Source of the DNA: Desmodus rotundus
Lineage: Eukaryota; Chordata; Mammalia; Chiroptera; Phyllostomidae
Length of the DNA: 64,000 nt
Assembly: GCF_022682495.2 (NCBI RefSeq)
Contig: NC_071388.1
Location: 17,703,559-17,767,558 of the forward strand
Direction of reading: 5' to 3'
Position 1 is the stretch's first letter, and each line of letters begins with the position of its first letter. The translations under genes were made by a program, and so were the position numbers. Below are positions 31,240-43,600 of this stretch, piece by piece. The notes under the pieces are model-generated. The model searched no databases. It saw only the letters and a program-made list of their open reading frames with translations, and was not told the DNA's origin.

Positions 31240-31505
31240 CAGTGACTTTCAACCTTTTTCATCTCAAGGCACACATAAATGAATTACTGAAATTCTGTGG
31301 GATACCAAAAAATATATTTTTTGCCCATCCGATAAAAAAAATGCATATATAACTTTGATCCTTTCACACCGGATGGCCATGGCTGTGCTGGCTGTTGCCA
31401 TGTTTTCATTTGACAACCTAAAGGAAAAGAGGTCAGTACTCCTGAGTAAATAGTCAGGTATTGCATGCTTTAAAAATTCTTGTGGCACACCGGTTGAAAT
31501 CACTG
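31240..31505. mobile_element. Non-autonomous hAT transposon
   Basis: Starts CAGTGACTTTCAACC and ends GGTTGAAATCACTG, clear inverted termini. Flanking 8-bp direct repeats ATCTAGAC (31232-31239) and GTCTAGCC (31506-31513) agree at six of eight positions, the hAT target-duplication length. Size 266 bp, no transposase. Confidence 0.85.
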
Positions 31506-31669
31506 GTCTAGCCTATTTTTGCAAACATGTTCTTATTTAAATCCAACATCTTTTCCTTTATTCATTTCATAGATATTTGTATTTCCTATGTTAATATTTT
31601 AATTGCATTGACAAATTGATACACATGCAAAAATTTTACCTCTAACTCAAGTATATGGATAAACATATA

Positions 31670-32245
31670 GTAGGGGGTCCCCCAAAAAACAGAATTGTAT
31701 TCTGGAGGGTGGGCCTCTTTAAGTACAGGTTTCCCCAACTAGGGGAGTGTTCTAGGAACCAATCTGTATCACTGCACTAGCTGGCATCATTGTGAGAGGC
31801 TGCATTTGGCTTCAGTGAATTAATTTGAAGACTCTTCCAACGCATTTGCCCCTTTCTTGATGAGTGATTTACGAGCACACCTGCCCACACTACACTCTGT
31901 GTTCAGCAGTTTTTGACCAAAAACAGCATGACCCCATGCCCCACACTCCCTAGTCTCCCGACCTCACCCCGAGCAACATGTTTTTGTTCTCCCAGATGAA
32001 AAAATGTCCTCAAAGGGAAATGTTTTGCTGATGTGGAACAGGTTAAACAAAAAAGAAAATGGCAGAAGCACTAAAAGGCATCAGAATCAACGAGTTCAAC
32101 AACTGCTTTGAGCAGTGCAAAAATCGTCTCAATAGATGTTTTGCATGAAATGGAGAGCACTGTGAAGGTGACTGAAGTTCAAACATGTACGAATAAATAC
32201 ACAATTTTAATAAATAAATTCTGGGATTTTTTGGGTCCCTCCTTG
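31670..32245 (+). mobile_element. Decayed, internally deleted mariner transposon
   Basis: Terminal inverted repeats: GGGGGTCCCCCAAAAAACAG at the left, and AGGGACCCAAAAAATCCCAG on the complement at the right, next to TA dinucleotides. Between them the + strand encodes broken mariner transposase pieces in different frames: a SPDLTPSN…FLF segment (normally SPDLAPCD-FFLF, holding the third catalytic Asp) and AEALKGIRINEFNNCFEQ near the C-terminus. About 577 bp of the roughly 1.3 kb of a full mariner remain, with stops and frameshifts, so it is dead. Confidence 0.85.
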
Positions 32246-32549
32246 TAAAACAACACTCCCAAAAATCTGGCTGTTAAGACATACCATTTTATTTCAAGCT
32301 GCCTACTAAAAAGTGACCCATTTTTACCATTGTGCTTTATTTCCTATACTTGAAAGATCCTTTTGAAATAAAACAGAAGGTAATGACTTGAGATTTTGAA
32401 AAGTCACTACACAGTACACCTACAAAAACTGAGTCTTGCATTCAACTTGAAATCAAGATCGAAAGGTTTAACATTAATGCTTTTACTTAATAAACAAGCG
32501 ATAGTATCACTGCATACACTGTATGCTTACAGTATTCAGATTTCAGATC

Positions 32550-32695
32550 CATCACACACACTAGCCATGAGGCCCAAGGCAAATCATGTAGCCCATCTAG
32601 CCATGAACTTCTCGACTGAAAAACAGAAACTGAAGAGCACCTACTTCGTGTGGCTTGTGAGGATTAAATGAGATAATGCAGGAATCCTATGAAAA
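32550..32695 (-). repeat. MIR fossil, reversed
   Basis: GTGAGGATTAAATGAGATAA near 32658, preceded by GAAAAACAGAAACTGAAGAG: reverse MIR order. Confidence 0.6.
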
Positions 32696-32835
32696 GCTAC
32701 ATCTTATTAGATTGTCTGTATTAGATTAGTGCTGACAGATACAAAAATGAGAACTTTCTTAAGGCAAATTAAAAACATAACTTCATGCTAATTTTAAAAC
32801 TTTTCAAGGAGTCTCTATATATAGGAATCATTTAC

Positions 32836-32938
32836 CTTTTATGCAGCATCTGGAAACAGCAAGTACCAAAAGCAACCAGTATCAGTAAGAGCAGCGGGAT
32901 TGTTGGTATAACAACATAAATTAAGTTGGGAATTATAC
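32836..32938 (-). CDS. CHODL: CHODL coding exon 5: transmembrane segment
   Basis: A 103-bp exon on the - strand; acceptor TGTAG before 32938 and donor GTAAAT after 32836. It encodes GIIPNLIYVVIPTIPL, then LLLILVAFG and TCCFQMLHK: a single hydrophobic helix of about 22 residues followed by two cysteines (possible palmitoylation sites, inference) and basic residues, the stop-transfer pattern of a type I membrane protein. Phases match both neighbours. Confidence 0.95.
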
Positions 32939-34014
32939 CTACAGAAGTAAAACAGTCAGTGTAAAAAGGCAGTTGAGGCAGAACTTTAACACCAAAGTCA
33001 TATAAAAATTTTCCAAAAATTTGAGGTAAAATAAAATTATTATAAATAACTCAATTCTCAACAAGGTTCTTCCCTAATTACCAGATAGTCTAAGAGATAA
33101 TATATCCATGTTTGTTAAAAGTCAAAAACAAAATCAGTCTGCCCTGGTGGCCATACTGCTGTTCGATGCCTTGTTTCCAAAAGCTTTATCAGATCTGCTA
33201 TTCAGGCAGAGGCTTGTTTGCATAACGCATTAATCACCATAGTTATCTCACTTCACTGATCCTTCTTAGTTCTTGCTTAGAGTATCGAGCATTGATGTTT
33301 AAAGAATAATAACCATTATTAAAATAACGGTTGATTTATTGGACATGTAATTATCCTAACCAATAAGCTCAGTACCATGATTATATGCAAGATTCCCTGG
33401 GATTAAACCAACATATGCAAATACTAACTGATGACATAGTCATAACCCAGACACTCAAGACTTCAGAGACATGAAGACTTGATCTTAATTAAATTCTAAA
33501 ATGAATCATCTTTTTAATCCTGTTCCATACCACTTAATAATACTGGTATTCTTGATAAAATAAAAACTGAAGTCTCAGGCAGCATAAGATGACTTTATTA
33601 AATGTTTTTTTCATTGTCATAGGGGAAATTATTCCTAATGTAATTATTTACTGATATCTTTAATTAGGTGTAGATGTTCTGAATGGTTTAAAATCAGGCA
33701 TCTGAAAAATAGAGTACTAAGTTTTAAACAAATTAAAAACTATCCATTTAGCTACCAAGTCAAAAACTGACATAATTATTAATTTAAATAATTCTGGCCA
33801 AAGTCTACCTAACTTGGAGCAAACTATCCATTTAACTGCATATCACTTCCTCTGTTAACACAAGAGGTTATATTAACTAAGGGCCGGTGATGCTGAGTAT
33901 AATTTGCTGTGTGTTCACCAACTCTTGAGCCTCCAACAGGTAACAGGTAACAATGAAAATTTTTTAAATTCACGAAATGTTTTCTTGCTCTTTCAAAATA
34001 CCATCATGATTTTA

Positions 34015-34050
<36 letters not shown>

Positions 34051-34051
34051 C
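34015..34051. repeat. (TG)n(TA)n microsatellite
   Basis: About 11 TG units followed by about 7 TA units in CHODL intron 4. Confidence 0.95.
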
Positions 34052-34773
34052 ATATGAACAAAAGGAGACAATATTCCCTACTCTTTCATGGATGTTGTAT
34101 TACCTGTGAAAATATTTTGAGACTTTGGGTCTTTGGCAAAGCAACTAGGATAAATCAATATTTCTGTACAATTGGCATAGGGCCATGCCAGAACTATTTC
34201 TGACTAACATGCAATTTGCATTGGGATTTCATTGTTTCTTCTGCAGACAGTGGTATGTTAAAGGCAGCTGGGTTAGAGCTCATTGTATGCATTTTTCCCA
34301 CCCTGTTGTTCAATGATGTTACTTTGGTGGCTTGAAATCAGCTAGGGAGTATTTACATCACAGAAAATTCCAAAGTCAACAAATCAGAGTTTTTATTTCA
34401 CACCCACCTCACCCAAGCCAACCCTTAAACAGTTACTAGCATACCACTATTTGCAGGCCACTGCCTGTACCAACTTACATCATAGCTCCTGCAAGTATCT
34501 GGGGGAAGTTCCTTGTAGATCCAGATTCTAATGGAGATTACTTAGTTTAGTACTGGATACATCCAATTAGAAGAAAACAAAAGTAAGTCCTTGTATGAAA
34601 AAAATTGCTTAGCATCATTTGTTCTAACCTAGCTCAAAAGTAAATTTCCATAGACCTATATGTAGCACACCACTTCAACAAGCAACAAGAAAAGTTGGGG
34701 CCAGCTGGAAGTAGAGTTTAAATGTATAGTTTCTGTCCTTGACAGAGGAGTTAGAAACCCGGGAACAAATTAC

Positions 34774-34860
34774 CTGCTTCAGTAACAACCACATTTTGAT
34801 GGGTGTCTGCTGGTTGGTTTGTAAAATACGTCTTTTCTCCAGGAGCTGTTGGATTAATCT
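34774..34860 (-). CDS. CHODL: CHODL coding exon 4: extracellular stalk
   Basis: An 87-bp exon on the - strand between acceptor CTGTAG/CTACAG (before 34860) and donor GTAATT. It encodes EINPTAPGEKTYFTNQP and ADTHQNVVVTEA: a Pro/Thr/Asn-rich, cysteine-free linker between the lectin domain and the membrane, probably O-glycosylated. It differs from the human sequence at several positions as I recall, the usual pattern for a stalk. In human this exon is skipped in some isoforms (established knowledge, not testable here); its length of 87, divisible by three, would keep the frame if skipped. Confidence 0.93.
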
Positions 34861-37800
34861 CTGTAGATAATAAGTGCAGACATCATATGTAATGAAAAAC
34901 AAGAGAAATACAAAAAAAAATAAAAGTTTATAATAAAACCATACAAACATCAGAGTTTTGACTTCTGAACATTAACAACTAAGAATTATATTTTGAATTT
35001 AAATTTACATTTAATTATTTTTAAGTCAAGCATCCACCTAATGAATCCTTGCAACCCAGAATCGCAGTAGCAGTCAACAGTGTGTAGATACTAATACAGC
35101 CTGCTACAGGCAGTAATGACAAAGCAGGCAGGAAGCTAGGAAAGATAAGCAAGAACCAGTGACCACAGCACGCAAGCCACTAACTGCCATCCAGTGTGGC
35201 ACGTGAAGATGATGTGAATGCTAATATCAGTGCCATATTTAGATGCCTCCTCACAATAATAATCGGCAGAAGATTGTACATGGGTTGCATTTGGTACTGA
35301 TGAATCAAATAATAATGTTCTATGTACATATCTGCCCTATAGAAATAATGCCATCCTTATATTGACTTTCTAATAGTGTCTACCTCTTTTAAAATAATAA
35401 TAACTTAAGGCTTGTGAGATGTTTCTTTCCCTGGGTTTATAAGATGAGATCTCTTCAATTGCCACGCCCTTAAAATATGTTGAAATATTTTACCACGGCC
35501 TGGTACTGCCCTACCACCAATTTTTTTCCTAGGTCCTTCTTTTTAAATTAATAAGTCATGGAATATCATTAAATTAGTAAGAAAATACCCTATAAATTTG
35601 TTTTCATTTATTCCAGAAAATAATGTCCTGTTTATGTTTATCACATGATGGAAAGGAAAGCACCCATGCAGCATCTTATCTTACTGTCAGAGTGGTAAGT
35701 CATTTTAATGTAATGTTTACTACTCTAATTTGACCACGTAGTCTGTATCCTCTGGAAGTTTAATCATACACCATCTTATAATAATACTTACTGTTCTTTA
35801 TGCATATTTCACCCTGACACTTTAACAGCCTCCTCTATGTGTCAGATACAGTCCTGCCTTACTCTTCTGCACTCTATGCCTATCCTCAACTGGTATTCGC
35901 TGAACATGTAATACAGATATTATGTAATTTATCAACATAGAACTGGTTATTTTTTAAGTAATTTTAATAAATTTTAAGTTAATGCAGCTGCTGATTAAGT
36001 AACAATGCTTTAGAAACATAATCCCATACATGTTATTTTAACGTCTTAGAATAAGAAATACAATTTTAATAAATACAAAAATTAGATTCAGATTATGGCC
36101 ATAAAAATGTGTTTGGGTAATATTGTTAAGCCTATTGAACAGATAAGCAACTCACAGGACAATAACAAAAAATGGTGGTGAAGAGAATGAGAAAACTTGG
36201 AAGTAAATTTTTCAGTTTCTGCTTAGCTAGGTTATTTTTTTTACCACTTTGGATACTATTAGTTATACTTAGATGGTATGTTGGACAGAAAGAGGAGACT
36301 AAATTCAAATCACATAGTAGTTCTGGTATAGTTGGAGAATAAAGTTCAAAATAATTAGTGTTAAAATTTATAAATTTTAAATCATTTTGCTGCTTAATCC
36401 TCCAAACTCCTCACCACTAAAAAGCTGACCACTACCCACCGAAAAAGTACTGACTCTTATAAGCAAGGAATGTAATGAAACCTACATCTTTCATAAATAA
36501 GACACTAAGATTGAGGAAGTATAACTAAATATAAAAGTTAAAGATGAAAATATTTAAAGTAAAGAATAAAAATTCTATGTACATTAATAAAACCAGCTGT
36601 AAAATTGTGCATGTGCTTTAAAAACAATAAAAACATAAAAGAATATTGTTCACAAAGTATAGATATTTGAAGATTTAGGTAAAATACAGAAGACAAAGGA
36701 AAATAATAACTTTATAACCACGATGCTCTTCCATGAGTAATATAAACCTAGATTATCTAACATGAAACAAGTCAAGAAGATTCTAGGGTTATAGTGTCCT
36801 GAATAATGTAAGACAAAAAGTAAAATAAAATAAATGTACTTCAGGTCAAATTGTTCATCTAAAAGCTCAGAGAAGAAAACAATATTGTATTAAGAAGATT
36901 TTTTAATGTACTCTGTTTCATTTAATAGCTTTGAGTACATACAGTAACAAATTTAAACTATCAGAGAATAATCATTTCTTGGCCTTTTGGCTAAGATCAA
37001 GTTTAAACTATCAGAGAATTTCAACTTTATATTTTCCTACAAAAAAGTAAAGACTAAGAACATAAAAGCATAACAGATTTGGCTTTGTAAAATCTTCTAG
37101 GAGGGTAATGATGGATTTAGCAGCCTAGGGGTTGCTAAAGAATAAACTCACCAGGGACAGAAAGTTGGCTAATATACTCAAGAGCAGGATAAACATGAGA
37201 GAAGAGTAAATCTAATCCATAATCCAAATAATCCCTTGTGTTTTACGGTCTTGTGAGAAAAAGAAATCATGTAATTTCAAGAGAGTAATGGAAATAGCAG
37301 AACTTGACTGTAACTGACTTCCATGAACACATGCGGTCAAGCAGACAGAAGAGTGAAAATGACACTTCCAAACACTGAGGAGACAAACAGGCAAAAAATA
37401 ATCTCAAAGCCTAAGTATCTAATTTGACTTCCTTAAATTATTTTTTAAAATGAGTTTACACAGTTTTGAGTAACCTCTCTTTTGTTAAATAGCAATTCAG
37501 TTGAGTTGTCTTATTCAAAGTAATTCAAATGTACTGCTTCCACAGGAAACCACACTGGTGTGGCTCTGGGCAATGCAGTCTTCTTATTTGTGGCATATGG
37601 CAATGAATTGGAGACTTCAAGTGAAAGCTGAGTAAGGAGGCATATTTCAAAGAGTGAGGATCACAGCAAAATCAGGGCACATGCCCCTCTTTTTTTCAGT
37701 GGATGGTTCAACAAGCTATGACCAGTTTAACAATGCTGAGGAGAACATGCCAAGTATCACACCCTGAAATAAGGAGCTAATGTTCCAGGAGAAGGCTTCT

Positions 37801-38303
37801 TTAATTCCTTAAATTCCCCAAATAATCACCTAAAAAACTGTTGCTCTGATGTGTAAATCTATAGGGTCTTTGGTGACATACCTCCTTCACACATACTATA
37901 TTAAATCTTTAAAATATTTTAAAATAGATGTTTATTTTTCATTAAATTTATGTACAAAAACATAGTTTGGCTTTAATATTAGAAAGGATAAATTTTCTCT
38001 TAAAGGCACCCCTCCAGATGTTTCTAGTTACTCCCTCACTCTATGTCTAGTGACTGTATTTCCTATTTCCAGTTACTCAGTTTCTATAGTTTCTAATTAC
38101 ACTAGTCCTATTTAAGTCCTTGGGTAGTTTGCTCTGCAGCACACAGCGTGCTTCACTGCACTCAATGATATGCTAAGTTGCAAAGTACTTTCACGTTTCA
38201 GGGCAAAATACCAAAAGAGCCAAATGTAGAAAAGCTTAAAGATAAATATGAATATAAGCAAATATGCTTAAGAGCTGCTATACCAACTTACAACACATCC
38301 TAC
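34861..38303 (-). other. CHODL: CHODL intron 3
   Basis: Contains the U2 snRNA fragment (36970-37001) with its target duplication. The rest is AT-rich; a block near 35010-35290 is unassigned. No coding sequence seen. Confidence 0.75.
36970..37001 (+). pseudogene. U2 snRNA 5'-end fragment (retroposed)
   Basis: GGCCTTTTGGCTAAGATCAA preceded by ATCATTTCTT: nucleotides 1-31 of U2 snRNA with three differences, all C-to-T or G-to-A. It is cut exactly at the U2 5' end and stops at position 31. An 18-bp direct repeat TTTAAACTATCAGAGAAT flanks it (36952-36969 and 37002-37019). No promoter or rest of U2 is present, so it is not a working RNA gene. Confidence 0.88.
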
Positions 38304-38461
38304 CTGGTTCATACTTGCAGATGTAATTGTGCTTCATGTTGCACCTGTCATCATTCCACTGGTAAAGGTAGGGGCCTCCAAGGCCAGGATTGGCAGTAGG
38401 TTGATGATACATCACGACGCACTTTTCACTTCCACAGGAAGGTTCATCAGTATACCAGTTT
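38304..38461 (-). CDS. CHODL: CHODL coding exon 3: C-terminal half of the C-type lectin domain
   Basis: A 158-bp exon on the - strand, acceptor TTTGCAG before 38461 and donor GTAGGA after 38304. It encodes NWYTDEPSCGSEKCVVMYHQ … GGPYLYQWNDDRCNMKHNYICKYEP. The WNDDRC and YICKY motifs close a long-loop C-type lectin fold. The EPS-type triplet and the WND before the Cys correspond to positions that bind calcium and sugar in other family members, but chondrolectin is not known to me as a proven sugar binder. Confidence 0.96.
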
Positions 38462-38691
38462 CTGCAAATACAGAGCAGGTGAGGCAAAAGTAGGTTTGTA
38501 GTTGTTCATATAAAAATAATGCAGTAATTAATAAATAATGAAAGAATAAACTCTGTTTCGCGCACTCACAACTGTCAACCTACTTTTGTCCCACTCTGTA
38601 TAGAGCAGCAAGAACACCTCTATGTGATCTTCGCTGCTCTGTTCTGACATTCTCTACAGGTAACAGAAATCTCCCCCAGGCCCCGACTCAC

Positions 38692-39001
38692 CGGTACTGG
38701 GAACTGCTTCCATCAGACCACCGGTAGAGGTCTGGGCAGGCACCAGATGCTTGCCCGTCTCCATTTCTCCAAAGGCCTATCCAGAAATCACCATCAGAAA
38801 TGCCTGTGCCTGGTTTTGTCAGGTTTTGCAACATGCTTTCTATTAACTTCTGTTCTGCTTCATTCTCAAGGCTGAGCAGGGCTCCTCCCTCACTCTCACA
38901 CGCCAGGCGTGCCTCCTGGAAGCTCACTCGGCTGGACAGTTCATGGAAATAGGCCATTTTGTAGCATGGGTGCTTGTAGTCAGCAAAACACACCTTTTGG
39001 C
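38692..39001 (-). CDS. CHODL: CHODL coding exon 2: N-terminal half of the C-type lectin domain
   Basis: A 310-bp exon on the - strand, acceptor CTTCAG before 39001 and donor GTGAGT after 38692. It starts GQKVCFADYKHPCYKMAYF and runs through the CTLD landmarks ARLACESEGG, the NLT sequon, and the FWIGL core (DGDFWIGLWRNGDG). Near-identical to the human protein as I recall it, with only scattered changes. The exon pair 2 and 3 forms a complete lectin domain, facing the lumen or outside. Confidence 0.97.
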
Positions 39002-40746
39002 CTGAAGAAGAAAAAAAAAGATGAAGCAGACTTAAAGAAGACTTAAATACATAGGCAACAAAAGAAATAGTTTGATTTTAAAAATTCGCAAAATTGAATT
39101 TCACATATATATTAAGCAGAATGACTTTTCCTGACGACTTTGTGACATAACTATAAGTAGGCATCACCATATCGGGTTATAATGAAGCCAAAGTGTACAA
39201 GATTCAGTTAACTCTACCAGCAACAGAATTTCTATTGCCTATACCCTCCTCCTCCTTCTACCACCAAACATGCAGGCCAAGATTATAGAGACACTTCCCA
39301 CCGGTCATGTTGTTTTGTTTTATTTTTCCTTATCTTCTTTAGCTCATCTCTGATCTTTGCTTGTCAATGTTAAAAACTGCCACAAATCCCTCCCAGTCAC
39401 TGTTCCTCATTTCCAACCTGCTGCCCATGACCTACATTACTCTCCTAGTCTTTGACTTCAGCTTAGGTTTAGACTTAGAACACAGAATATTTTACTACTT
39501 TATGTAAAATTAAGTTAAATTAGTTTATGTTGAGAAATTAAGGCACAGCTTTACTGTTTTCTTATGATTCATCTGCATGAACATTGTTCTTGTTGAGATT
39601 GAAGGCTTTGTTCCCTACATATTTAATTTTGTAGCCAATCAAGAAAAGTTGTCAGTAGTGGAAGGGTGGGAGTGTTATTGTGCTTACACACTGGCTAAGA
39701 AATAAAGCGTTTGAGCTCTGCACTCTTAATTACAGTATAGCACACTGAGCCAGTGTTGGCATCACACCCTTCCTCCCCCAGAATCAGCAATTAATGACCA
39801 ATGATGACACTCGGAGGCAGAAGGGAGCAGAAATCAGCGCAAGGCCGTTAACCTCACCCCAGTGTTTGAGTGACGGGCATTCAGTAACTTGACACAAGCT
39901 GAGAACAGCCAACTAATGAAACGGCAGCTCCAGCCAGTCAAGTAAGACAGCCAGTTGTCCTCTGCCTCATTAACGGCGATCTGGACCCAGGAGCAACACA
40001 CTGAATAATACGAACAAATTAACAGACTGCCCAACTAATTGTTCATGAAAAATAACAGGCTAGTATGTATGCCCAAAGGGCATTGGAATTAAAGAGACTT
40101 CAAGTGGACAAAATAAGTCTGAAACATTCCTTGAGAGATGATTAGGGAAGTCCCAAAGGTTGATTCTAATATAATTATTATTTTTTAAAATTTCTCTTAG
40201 TTTATTATAAGGTTTGTGTTGACTACATTAATTAAAAGTGGTTTTTCTGGTAATATTCTAACAATGCCATTAACCTGAGTGATTTTTATGCCTATATTTT
40301 AAAATCAAGCTCTGTTTCTATTTTCATCTTCTACATCCTTTATATATCTCTAAGTTTCAAAATATCTCTTACGTGCATTCCCTTGAGGTTGCAATTTGTT
40401 TAGCTTTTCATTCTAAGAAATCACAGACTTGGATTTGACTCCAGCACTTTTAAAATATTAAACTTGTCCAACAAGATTGTTTTGCAGTATGTCAAAAAGC
40501 CAAATTAAAAAAAAGATTATACAAAAGTTTTAATAAGTAAAAATTATTTACATAACAAAGCCAGCACACATTCAAAGGATGCACAGGTATGATTTTAATG
40601 CTAACAGTCTCTGCTCCTTATCTTTCATATATTAAAAAAATAAATGCAACACAGATTTATTATCTATGATGAGGACATAAAAATGATGAAACTAAACTTG
40701 TTTATAAAATTCAGACAGCACTTCTAATTAAATACATGAGAGCTTT

Positions 40747-40978
40747 TGCCCTGACTGGTGTGGCTCAGTGGGTCAGGCCTCATCCAGCAAAGCAAAAGGT
40801 CACCAGTTTGATTTCTGGTCAGGGCACATGCCTGGGTTGCAGGCGAGGTCCCCAGTTGTGAGTGCAAGAGGCAACCCATCAATGTTTATCTCCTGCATTG
40901 ACATTTCTCTTCCTCTCTTTCTCCATCCCTACTCCTCTCTCTAAAAATCAATCAATAAGTAAAAAGTCTTTAATTGCC
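40747..40978 (+). mobile_element. Ves SINE, + orientation
   Basis: Starts GCCCTGACTGGTGTGGCTCA and ends with a CTAAAAATCAATCAATAAGT A-rich tail. Flanking direct repeats TGAGAGCTTT at 40737-40746 and 40979-40988. Confidence 0.92.
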
Positions 40979-43089
40979 TGAGAGCTTTAAATGTCATGAA
41001 AAAATTCCTAATACCACTCTTAGGTATTAGCAAAGTACATAAATGCTAGTCTGTAGAGAGATAATAAGAGAAAAAATCCATAAACAGGGACTATATTAAC
41101 AATTAATAACAAATACTGCATGGGCCTTGGACGATAGCCAGCCTTGACACTCGCCGTGGCTGTGGATGATGGAGTGGTCCAGGGATCTGGATGAGGGGTG
41201 GAGATTGTGGTGGCTGCACCACAGGGGAAGTCTCAGCGGATCCAGACACTGGCCAATTACCAACTACAGGTAGACGTTAACTTCACAGTGTATTGATTGA
41301 ATATCAGCTCTGTCCACAGATTTTGACCTGAAGGCACTACCAGTTCTGATCTAGCCAGGCAGTTTTCAGGAAATTGTGGAAACTTTGCAGTTTTTTTTTT
41401 TAAAAATAAGATATATATCATAGTCAGTTAAAGCTGGCACTGTGAATTTCTTTACACCCAACTGCACTTCATTACTGATTTCCACCTTACTGGGCAAATT
41501 TAGTCCAAGTTGCAGCACAACTGGCAAAGAAGAAGCCATCGAACTAGTGCTGTCATTTGGCTGTGATCACGGTGGAACTCCAACAGCTGGGAAACAGATG
41601 TTGCCCTGATTCCCAGAGAAGTCCCATTAGCACGGATCTTCGGGAGGCAACTTTTCCCACTTCTGCAAAGGCTAATATTCCTAGAGAACTGTTACGATTA
41701 CCACCCTTCTCATTCTGTGAGATCACAGAGAACATTTCCTTTTCTCTTTGAAATATTATATTCAGAAGAAATCTTCCATCACTATATTGAAATACAAGAA
41801 TTGTAATCTCCCATCTATTACATCAACTTCCATCTACCACTCTACTCCCCTTAACATATCCAGATAATTGTATAACAGTTTTTACTACACAGAGGCTGCC
41901 TTGATACTGCCCAACAATGATTTACTGAATGTTGCCTAGCATCTGCAGTGAAAAATATTCTTACAAGAGAAAGAAAAGATATCCCACCTAAAAGTCTGCA
42001 TCTCTATTGGCTTCTCACACCCATTAACTTTTATTTAGAGATATTTCTCAGTACTGCCTATTAAAATAAACATTCCTATCAATATCAGAGGTAAGATTGT
42101 GCTACTACTTCTATGCATACATATATCTGTCTTTTTTTCTTAGTAAAATTCCTTTAGAGCTAAATATTGGCAGAATTTTAAGTGCTTTTGGCAATAATGT
42201 GAAAGTGGAGCGCAACTCATATATGCATTGTAGTTTACTTTTTTCTTCCTAAATAGAAAAGACCTAAGATTTGGTTTGGTTTTGTTTATATGTATTCACC
42301 TTCGGACATGTGAATCCCCAGTTTGTTAGGAAAGTAATATCATTTTTCTTATACCTCACCCTATAATCATATATTATAAATATTAAATTATTGAATTTAT
42401 ATCACATTATTTAATAAAATATAGAAGACACTTCATGAATTTCTTATGTTCCATTGTGACGTACCTTAGGTTGCAAAGAAAAAGTTAAACAAAAGCAGAT
42501 CTGCCTAATAAGCCCAAATCTGATTGACTAGACTTTAAACATTTTATCAGAACCCCACAAAATAATTTGTTTTTCATGGTTCTGTTTTTACTCCCCCAAA
42601 ATCACACTAAGTATGCCGGCACTACAATACCGCATGTAGCATGACCTTTGATGGTAACGCCCACACTTTCAAACTAGAAAGGAAGGGCATGCGACTGATC
42701 TTGTTTCTGTTTCCAGTGTTCAATATCACACCGACTTCTTCAGAATTTTCCTCTATAAAAAAAGTGTTGTTAGAATAAACTTCATTTTTTTGACAGGAGT
42801 TTTTATAATGCAATGAGCTAAAAAGAGTGCACTATTAAGATTGTGCTGAAATCCTTTTTCCAACACTGGTAAGCAAAACCCAAACTGTAATCTTGGGTCA
42901 TTTTATGAATGGTGGTGGCAGCTGCAAGCCCTCCCTCTCCAGCTAGGGAATACCACATGTTTCCTGACGAGGAGATGAGACTCATCTTTTTAAAATCCCA
43001 ACATTTGAAATCAAGATCTAAATAGTAAATGGTAAACCAAGGGACCGTGTGACAAGATTTCAAGCATTCTATCAGTCAGGACTGGCTTG

Positions 43090-43600
43090 GAATTCCGGAG
43101 CTATACTTGAACTGTGGGGATATTACTTAAACTTTCCTGGCCTCAGTTTTCTTACCAAAAGTGGTTATAAGATTTAAAGAAATAACGATAGCCTGCCATT
43201 TATCAATAGTTTAGTATGCAGGGTGTCACTGCTAGCACCATCCATGACTTTGGGTAAATTAGGAAAAGATGTCTCCTGGTGATACAGACTTTACACCTAG
43301 AAAAAAAGAAATGTGTTTTCCTCTAGGGGGCGTCACTCAGGCACAGGGCAGGCCACACTGGGTCCTCTCTACAGCTCCTCGGCATTCACTCCCGCTCATC
43401 ACACAGCCTGTGCAACTGTGTGAAACCTTTTTAAGCCCCAACAACCCTATGCTGTAGGTGTTCTCATCCCATTCCTAAAACAAAGGGGAACAAAGGAAAG
43501 TTAAGTAATTTTCTGAAATTCACACAGCTCATAAATAGTAAAATCAGGGTTTAGGAGCTGGCAGCCAGGCTCCTAAATTTCATTCATTTACCCCGATTTC
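43090..43600. repeat. Two MIR fossils in opposite orientation
   Basis: About 43090-43200 is reversed MIR (TTTCCTGGCCTCAGTTTTCT). About 43415-43600 is forward MIR (GTTAAGTAATTTTCTGAAAT then CACACAGCTCATAAATAGT). Edges approximate. Confidence 0.55.

Larger units (their letters stand above)
28797..32835 (-). other. CHODL: CHODL intron 5
   Basis: Holds an L1 3' end (about 30500-30765), a hAT element (31240-31505), a mariner remnant (31670-32245) and a reversed MIR (about 32550-32695). The 29370-29720 stretch is fairly GC-rich and unassigned. Confidence 0.8.

Noticed and set aside
36970..37001. A working U2 snRNA gene
   Set aside because: Only the first 31 nucleotides are present, with three changes and no Sm site, branch-binding region or promoter.
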